Source of the DNA: Pedobacter sp. Leaf194
Lineage (GTDB): Bacteria; Bacteroidota; Bacteroidia; Sphingobacteriales; Sphingobacteriaceae
Reading direction: 5' to 3'
NCBI RefSeq assembly: GCF_001423945.1
Contig: NZ_LMPU01000001.1
Span: forward strand, 741,971-805,970
DNA: 64,000 bases
Shown here: positions 58,658 through 64,000 of the stretch, in pieces
How positions within the stretch are numbered: the stretch's first letter is position 1
Layout: each line of letters opens with the position of its first letter
Made by a program: the position numbers and the translations under genes
The notes under the pieces: model-generated
The model's input: only the letters and a program-made list of their open reading frames with translations
Database searches by the model: none
Told to the model about the DNA's origin: nothing

Positions 58658-59314
58658 ATGAAAAAATTCCTTCTGCTCATCACCTGTTGCTACTTAATTA
58701 TTTTTACTGCGCATGCACAATCAAAGCCACCATTTTGGGATGATGTTCAAACCATTAAAAAGTACGACCAAATGTTTAAGCCACCAGTTAACCCGGTGCT
58801 TTTCGTTGGGAGTTCATCTATAAGGAAATGGGATAACTTAACACAGATTTTTGCTAAATACAATGCCTTAAAACGTGGCATAGGTGGGGCGGTAATTAAC
58901 GACATTACTTTTTATTTGAATGATGTTGTTTTCCCTTATCAGCCACGCCAAATTGTACTCTACGTAGGTGAGAATGATATTGTAAACGATAAGGTTACCG
59001 CAGATACGGTTCTAAATCGAACCATAATTCTTTATAAAGCCATACGGGCAAAATTGCCTGCTACGCCCATTGCTTACATCTCCATAAAACCAAGCCCTAG
59101 TCGCGATAAATTCAGAGAAAAGGCAATAGCATCAAATGAATTGATTAAGAAATTTTTAGCCGGCGAGCAAAACACCAGCTTTATTGATATTTTTCCTAAA
59201 ATGCTACAGGATGGTAAATCACGAAGCGAATTATTTGTGGGTGATATGCTGCACATGAACCCTGAGGGCTATAAAATTTGGGAAAAAGCTGTCAAGCCTT
59301 ATCTGATAAAATAA
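58658..59314 (+). CDS. GDSL/SGNH-family hydrolase, exported
   Basis: A 218-residue protein with signal peptide MKKFLLLITCCYLIIFTAHAQ. The SGNH blocks are in order: VLFVGSSSIRKW (block I, catalytic Ser, about 48-59), RGIGGAVINDI (block II, Gly), YVGENDIVND (block III, Asn, about 109-118) and DMLHMNPEGYKIW (block V, Asp and His, about 194-206). It is a secreted esterase or lipase, of a type often found near carbohydrate-use loci as an acetyl esterase. It sits just upstream (36 bases) of a propeller/LuxR regulator and a SusC gene, so a role in breaking down an acetylated glycan is reasonable but unproven. Confidence 0.88.
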   Translation: MKKFLLLITCCYLIIFTAHAQSKPPFWDDVQTIKKYDQMFKPPVNPVLFVGSSSIRKWDNLTQIFAKYNALKRGIGGAVINDITFYLNDVVFPYQPRQIVLYVGENDIVNDKVTADTVLNRTIILYKAIRAKLPATPIAYISIKPSPSRDKFREKAIASNELIKKFLAGEQNTSFIDIFPKMLQDGKSRSELFVGDMLHMNPEGYKIWEKAVKPYLIK

Positions 59315-59350
59315 ATCCATATATTTATTTTCCTATCATCCGAGGTAACC

Positions 59351-62266
59351 ATGAAGAAAATTTTGCTGGTTTTAAGCTTGTTTTTGCCTGCTTTTTCTGC
59401 AATCGCCCAAGATTTGCTGGGTATTCCACAAGTTGTAAATTACAATAATGAACAGTACAATGGCGGCGTTCAAAACTGGGACGTACAGCAAGACAAGAAC
59501 GGCATTTTATATTTTGGCAATAACGAAGGCCTATTAACTTTTAATGGCCGTTACTGGAGCATTTACCGTTTGCCAAATTTTACTTCAGTACGTTCTATCG
59601 CTATCGATTCTAAAAACAGAATCTTTATCGGCGCACAGGATGAAATTGGTTATTTTTTTCCTGACACTAAGGGTGTTTTAAAGTACAATTCGTTAGTAAA
59701 ACTACTACCCGAAAATCTTCGTAAGATTGCTGACATCTGGGACATTTCCATCGTAAACGACGAGGTTTTCTTTCGCTCGGTAAATGCCATTCTTCAATAT
59801 AAAGACGGTATAATAAAAATCTACAAGCCGGCAGATACGTGGTCATACTTAGGAAAGGCAGGAAACAAAATTTATGCGCAGGCAAAAAACGCAGGCTTAT
59901 TTTTTTATGATAAAGAAATATGGAAACCGGTTTGTTCCCACCCGGTTTTAAAAGAATCTTCAATCACTTCCATTTCTGCATACAACGGCGATACATTGCT
60001 GGTGTCAACTTTAAAGAAAGGTTTTTTCCTCATTTGCAACAACCAGCTTGTTCCGTTTAAAACAAAGCTTGATGACGTCTTTTTTAATGATCGTGTTTTT
60101 TTTGCGAGTCAGATGAACAAGAATCTATATGCTGTTGGTACCACATCCGGCGGCGTATATTTAATAAATAAGCAAGGCGAGCTTGTTCAGCGGTATAATT
60201 ATCGCGAAGGACTTCAAAACAATAATGTAAGAGGAATTTTGTTAGATAGCGACAAAAATATGTGGCTTGCATTGGATGATGGAATTGCTTATGTAGCGAT
60301 TAATAGCGCAATAAAAAATATTTCACCGGATAGAAACAAGCAGATAACAAGTTATGCTTTTAGAAAAATAAACCAGCGTATATACATTGGTACTTCAAAT
60401 GGTCTTTATACCTCTAAATTAGATAACAGAAGTGCAGATTTAAGCCTGTCAACTACCGGCTTCGGCGAAGTTGTAAATACCAAAGGACAGGTTTGGGGTT
60501 TAGATGAGATTAATAACCAATTGTTAATGGCTCATGAGGATGGCGCCTTTACTGTTAACGCCGACGTTGCCAAGCCAGTTTATGCGCTTCCCGGAACCTG
60601 GATGTTTCAGCCGCTGCAAAATGTCTATCCGGCAAAAAATGTGCTCGTGGGCACTTATTCTGGTTTGCAAACCATCAATTTCGCAAATGGAGTATTCACA
60701 AACGGCGATAAAATACAAGGCATATCAGAAACTTTAAGATTCATTGTTGTTGGCAACGATGACAAAATCTGGGCCTCGCATCCGTACCATGGCGTCTACA
60801 AGATTGAGCTATCAGCTGATAGGAAAAAGGTGATTAAAACAACTTTGTTTTCGGACAAAGACGGGCTGCCTTCAAAGTTATATAATTACGTTTACAGGAT
60901 AAAAAACAGAGTTGTTATTGCCACTGTGAATGGAATTTATGAGTACGATGAAAAACAAAATCATTTCTACAAATTTAAGCTGTTTGGTAATGCGTTCGAC
61001 AATATTTCCATTCAGTACTTAAAGGAAGATAATGATGGTAACGTTTGGTTTGTAAGTAATAAAAAGGTTGGCGTTGCAGACTTTTCAAAAAGCACCGCAA
61101 ACAGGCCTTTCACCATGATTTACCTTCCAGAATTGGATGGTAAAGTTGTTGGTGGCTTCGAATCTATTTACACACTTGATAATGAGAATATCTTTATAGG
61201 CGCTAACAAAGGTGCTTACCACGTAAACTACAAAAAATACTTGAAAAACCTGAGTAAACCGCGGGTTGTTATTGGTTCTATAAAACTGTTCGGTCAAAAA
61301 GATAGCCTTGTTTTTGGCGGTTACTTCACAAAAAACGGACTTGCCATCCCAAAGCAGGATATTTCAAGAATTCCCGAATATAAAAACGCCTTAAATTCCA
61401 TTCATTTCGAATTTGCATCAACACTTTTCGAACATGAAAAAAATACAAGGTTCAGTTATCAGCTGGTTGGTTTTGATGATTCCTGGTCTGAATGGACTTC
61501 CAAAAGCGAAAAGGATTATACCAACTTGCCGCATGGTGAATATACTTTTAATGTGAAAGCAAGAACCGATGTTGGAAATGAATCTGCTGTGGCAAGTTAT
61601 ACATTTGTGATTTTACCTGCCTGGTACAGCACCATTTGGATGAAACTTGCTTACCTGGTGATATTTTTATTGTTGATTAGGCTTTTGATTAGGTGGCAAA
61701 AAAAGAAACATATCAAGGAACAGGAAAGAATGAGCTATTTGCACCAGCTGGAACTCGATAGAACGGAAAAGGAAATAGTTAGGTTGCAAAACGAAAAGCT
61801 TGAAGCTGATGTAACTTACAAGAACAAGGAACTCTCTACAATGACTATGCACCTGGTTCAACGCGGAAAGGTACTTGCGAAAATTAAGGAGGTAATTTCT
61901 TCAGTAATTAAAAATCAGGAAAATGTAACCGAAAATTCTCCAAGTTTTCGCCACCTCATCAGGTTGATAAAAGACGTTGAGAAAAAAGATCAGGAGCTTG
62001 ATCACCTCAGTGTCCACTTCAACCATGTTAATACAGAATTCTTCAATAAGCTAAAAGATTTATATCCGGATTTAAGTCAGAACGATTTGAAGTTTTGCGC
62101 TTATCTTTCGATGAACTTATCATCAAAGGAAATGGCACAGCTGATGAACATCACCATAAAAGCTGTAGAAGTAGGGCGATACCGCCTAAGAAAAAAGCTA
62201 AATCTTAAGCCCGAAACGAATCTTTATGAGTTCCTGATGGAGATTTCGAGGCAAAAAAGCGTTTAA
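59351..62266 (+). CDS. Membrane-spanning regulator: beta-propeller sensor, YYY domain, LuxR-type HTH
   Basis: A 971-residue one-component regulator. The signal peptide is MKKILLVLSLFLPAFSAIAQ. A periplasmic ligand sensor (about 25-690) is made of two-component-regulator propeller repeats such as NGILYFGNNEGLLTFNGRYWSIY, NNNVRGILLDSDKNMWLALDDGIAYV and DGNVWFVSNKKVGVAD. A YYY domain follows (about 700-755: TRFSYQLVGFDDSWSEWTS...LPHGEYTFNVKAR). One transmembrane helix (about 763-783), then a long coiled coil (about 785-870) lead to a C-terminal HTH (about 905-965: LSQNDLKFCAYLSMNLSSKEMAQLMNITIKAVEVGRYRLRKKLN). There is no histidine kinase or receiver domain. It probably senses a sugar in the periplasm and activates the adjacent SusC locus. 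Confidence 0.9.
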   Translation: MKKILLVLSLFLPAFSAIAQDLLGIPQVVNYNNEQYNGGVQNWDVQQDKNGILYFGNNEGLLTFNGRYWSIYRLPNFTSVRSIAIDSKNRIFIGAQDEIGYFFPDTKGVLKYNSLVKLLPENLRKIADIWDISIVNDEVFFRSVNAILQYKDGIIKIYKPADTWSYLGKAGNKIYAQAKNAGLFFYDKEIWKPVCSHPVLKESSITSISAYNGDTLLVSTLKKGFFLICNNQLVPFKTKLDDVFFNDRVFFASQMNKNLYAVGTTSGGVYLINKQGELVQRYNYREGLQNNNVRGILLDSDKNMWLALDDGIAYVAINSAIKNISPDRNKQITSYAFRKINQRIYIGTSNGLYTSKLDNRSADLSLSTTGFGEVVNTKGQVWGLDEINNQLLMAHEDGAFTVNADVAKPVYALPGTWMFQPLQNVYPAKNVLVGTYSGLQTINFANGVFTNGDKIQGISETLRFIVVGNDDKIWASHPYHGVYKIELSADRKKVIKTTLFSDKDGLPSKLYNYVYRIKNRVVIATVNGIYEYDEKQNHFYKFKLFGNAFDNISIQYLKEDNDGNVWFVSNKKVGVADFSKSTANRPFTMIYLPELDGKVVGGFESIYTLDNENIFIGANKGAYHVNYKKYLKNLSKPRVVIGSIKLFGQKDSLVFGGYFTKNGLAIPKQDISRIPEYKNALNSIHFEFASTLFEHEKNTRFSYQLVGFDDSWSEWTSKSEKDYTNLPHGEYTFNVKARTDVGNESAVASYTFVILPAWYSTIWMKLAYLVIFLLLIRLLIRWQKKKHIKEQERMSYLHQLELDRTEKEIVRLQNEKLEADVTYKNKELSTMTMHLVQRGKVLAKIKEVISSVIKNQENVTENSPSFRHLIRLIKDVEKKDQELDHLSVHFNHVNTEFFNKLKDLYPDLSQNDLKFCAYLSMNLSSKEMAQLMNITIKAVEVGRYRLRKKLNLKPETNLYEFLMEISRQKSV

Positions 62267-62345
62267 AATCATCCGTTAATCGATTTCTTCTTATTTTATC
62301 AATGTATTTTTCAAATTGCTGTAAATCAACATATTAAGGTTGATG

Positions 62346-62415
62346 TGTAGTGCTTATGTAGTGCCAAAAGTAGTGCCTAAACGCTGAAAATTACGCTTTG
62401 TAGTGTTTGTGTAGC
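62346..62415 (+). promoter_or_regulatory. Phased TGTAGTG repeats upstream of susC: candidate regulator binding site
   Basis: TGTAGTG occurs at 62346, 62357 and 62399, with one-base variants AGTAGTG at 62369 and TGTAGCA at 62410. Intervals are 11, 12, 30 and 11 bp, so the copies lie on one face of the helix. They stop 34 bp before the -7 box, where activators of this kind usually bind. Confidence 0.5.
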
Positions 62416-62448
62416 ACAAGAATATTACACAATATTCTGCGCTGTATA

Positions 62449-62456
62449 TAGATTTG
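62449..62456 (+). promoter_or_regulatory. TAnnTTTG -7 box of the susC-like gene
   Basis: TAGATTTG lies 64 bases upstream of the susC ATG. No TTTG -33 element is present at the right distance, consistent with dependence on an activator bound at the repeats upstream. Confidence 0.45.
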
Positions 62457-62520
62457 AATCGAGTTATGGCACCAAACCATAGCGTGAACTAACCAAATTT
62501 TAACTTAAAATTATTTTCTA

Positions 62521-64000
62521 TGAGAAGAAGATTTACATTCGTATTCTTCATTTACTGTATCATGGCATTTCCCTTAGCATTATTTGCGCAGGATATTGCT
62601 GTAACAGGAAAGGTAACAGACCAGAAAGACGGCACTCCGCTTCCAGGTGTTACAGTCAAAGTTGAGGGCACATCCCGAGCCGCATCTACAGATCCAAACG
62701 GCGTATTTACCATTCAGGCCGCCGTGGGTTCTAGATTATCTATTAGCTTACTAGGCATGGTTTCGCAAACCGTAACGGTTCCAGCTGGTGGAAAAATTAA
62801 CGTTTCACTATTAACAGATTCTAAAGATTTGAGTGAGGTTATTGTTGTAGGTTATGGTGTGCAAAAGAAAAGTGTTGTTACTGGAGCAATATCAAGCGTT
62901 AAAGCCGCAGATTTGGAAAACCAGCCAACCACAACCCGCCTTGAACAGGCATTACAAGGAAGAACTTCAGGTTTAACAATTGCTGCTCAATCAGGTCAGC
63001 CGGGTTCGGCATCTACAGTAAGGTTGCGTGGATTTACTTCCTTCGGATCAAAAAATAACCCACTTTGGGTTGTTGATGGTGTAGTTGTAGATAATGGCGG
63101 TATTGGCTATCTAAATCAATCTGATATCGAATCGATTGAGGTTTTAAAAGATGGTGCATCTGCTGCAATTTATGGTACTCGTGCTGCTTCAGGGGTAATT
63201 TTAGTTACCACTAAAAAAGGTAAGGCTGGTAGTTTGAATTTAACTTACAATGGCTATTATGGCGTAGCACGTGCAGCTAAAAAGCTAGATCTTTTAAATT
63301 CTACAGACTATGCCACATTAAGAAATGAATCTTACCTTAATGATTACACCGGAACAACTCCAGTATTGCCATACCCAAATGCTGCTTCGTTAGGTGAAGG
63401 TACAGATTGGCAGTCGTTAATTTTTAACAACAGTGCAGCCCGTCAAAACCACGAAGTAACGATAAGTGGCGGTAGTGAGAAATCTACATTCTTCCTGTCG
63501 TTTGGTTATTTTAAGGTTGATGGTATCGTTTCTACAGATGTTTCGAAATATAACCGGGCCAACATTCGTATTAACACTACTCATAAACTGTTTAAATGGT
63601 TAACCATTGGCGAAAATTTGGGTTATAGTCACTCGGTAACAAACGGCATTGGCAACACAAATAGTGAGTTTGGTGGTCCGTTAAGTTCTGCTATAAATTT
63701 AGATCCGCTAACGCCTGCAATCATAACCGATCCTGCGGTTTACGGTTTGCCTCCATACAGCAACCAACCGGTATTTAGAGATGCTAACGGATTTCCTTAC
63801 GGAATTTCTACAAGAGTAGCTCAGGAAATTAGCAATCCGCTGGCAAGCATTAAAAGACAGATTGGCAACTACGATTGGGATCACAATATTGTTGGTAACG
63901 CATTCTTAGAAGCAGAACCAATTAAAGGTTTGCGTTTTCGTTCTACTTTAGGTTCTAAACTTGCTTTTTACGGAGGCGATGGATTTAACCCGATTTATTA
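62521..64000 (+). CDS. SusC/RagA-type TonB-linked outer-membrane receptor (5' part)
   Basis: The frame runs from ATG 62521 past the window edge; about 493 residues are visible of an expected 1000 or so. The signal peptide MRRRFTFVFFIYCIMAFPLALFAQ is followed by a carboxypeptidase-like domain (VTGKVTDQKDGTPLPGVTVKVEG, about 28-100). The SusC box SEVIVVGYGVQKKSVVTGAI and the TonB plug (LEQALQGRTSGLTI, VRLRGFTSFGSKNNPLWVVDGVVVD, IESIEVLKDGASAAIYGTRAASGVILVTTKKGK) follow, then barrel strands start. No STN domain is present, so it is not of the FecA-signalling type. It imports oligosaccharides or peptides with a SusD partner, expected just beyond the window. Confidence 0.95.

Overview
The window is AT-rich chromosomal DNA of a Bacteroidota, most likely Pedobacter or a close relative in the Sphingobacteriaceae. 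The reasons are a SusC-type TonB-linked receptor, promoters of the TTTG-N20-TAnnTTTG type with no purine-rich ribosome sites, many lipoproteins, and families typical of this group (PadR plus PspC pair, MuiA-like DUF4139, propeller/YYY/LuxR regulator, 23S-IVS-type four-helix protein). I see no phage, insertion sequence, CRISPR array or replication origin; most of it is core genome with a few accessory islands.

Layout. 1-690: a tandem array of five near-identical 48-residue peptide genes (the first cut by the window edge), resembling precursors of ribosomally made, modified peptides. 692-2288: a LytTR response regulator with a two-copy direct repeat upstream, and a stand-alone HsdR-N nuclease domain. 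2377-4797: htpG and an orphan receiver. 4901-11311 (minus): an RND efflux operon (adaptor, pump, TolC) ending in a BadF-type sugar kinase. 11591-20104: M61 peptidase, small outer-membrane proteins, long-chain acyl-CoA synthetase, gamma-glutamyltransferase, OmpA. 20238-27005: a fatty-acid oxidation cluster, marR-fadJ-fadA-acyl-CoA dehydrogenase. A four-helix-bundle gene bounded by 34-bp inverted repeats sits between fadA and the dehydrogenase. 27179-34556: three FKBP lipoproteins in tandem, a photolyase, a sugar epimerase-like protein, a MuiA-like protein and a cryptochrome-DASH. 34743-38888: sucA-sucB. 39060-45597: small membrane genes, DUF4269, and the ileS-traR/dksA-lspA operon. 45594-51059: an MMPL/RND transporter, recO, two identical tRNA-Val genes, a UbiA-like membrane protein, a methyltransferase and a 54-residue membrane peptide. 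51269-58471: an amino-acid permease, a PadR/PspC/outer-membrane receptor cluster and tRNA-Lys. 58658-64000: a GDSL hydrolase, a membrane-spanning propeller/LuxR regulator and the start of a SusC receptor whose promoter region carries helically phased repeats.

The strongest candidate for something undescribed is the peptide array. It has no cysteine, and the only diverged copy (copy 5) keeps its C-terminal 23 residues almost unchanged while its DNA has drifted at synonymous sites and its N-terminal half has changed freely. This is the signature of selection on the C-terminal peptide itself. Other points of interest are the inverted repeats around the four-helix gene, three copies of a CCCGATAG...ATAGCGGGAC intergenic element, palindromic operators at marR and padR, a LytTR-like direct repeat, and a SusC-like segment embedded in the MuiA-like protein.
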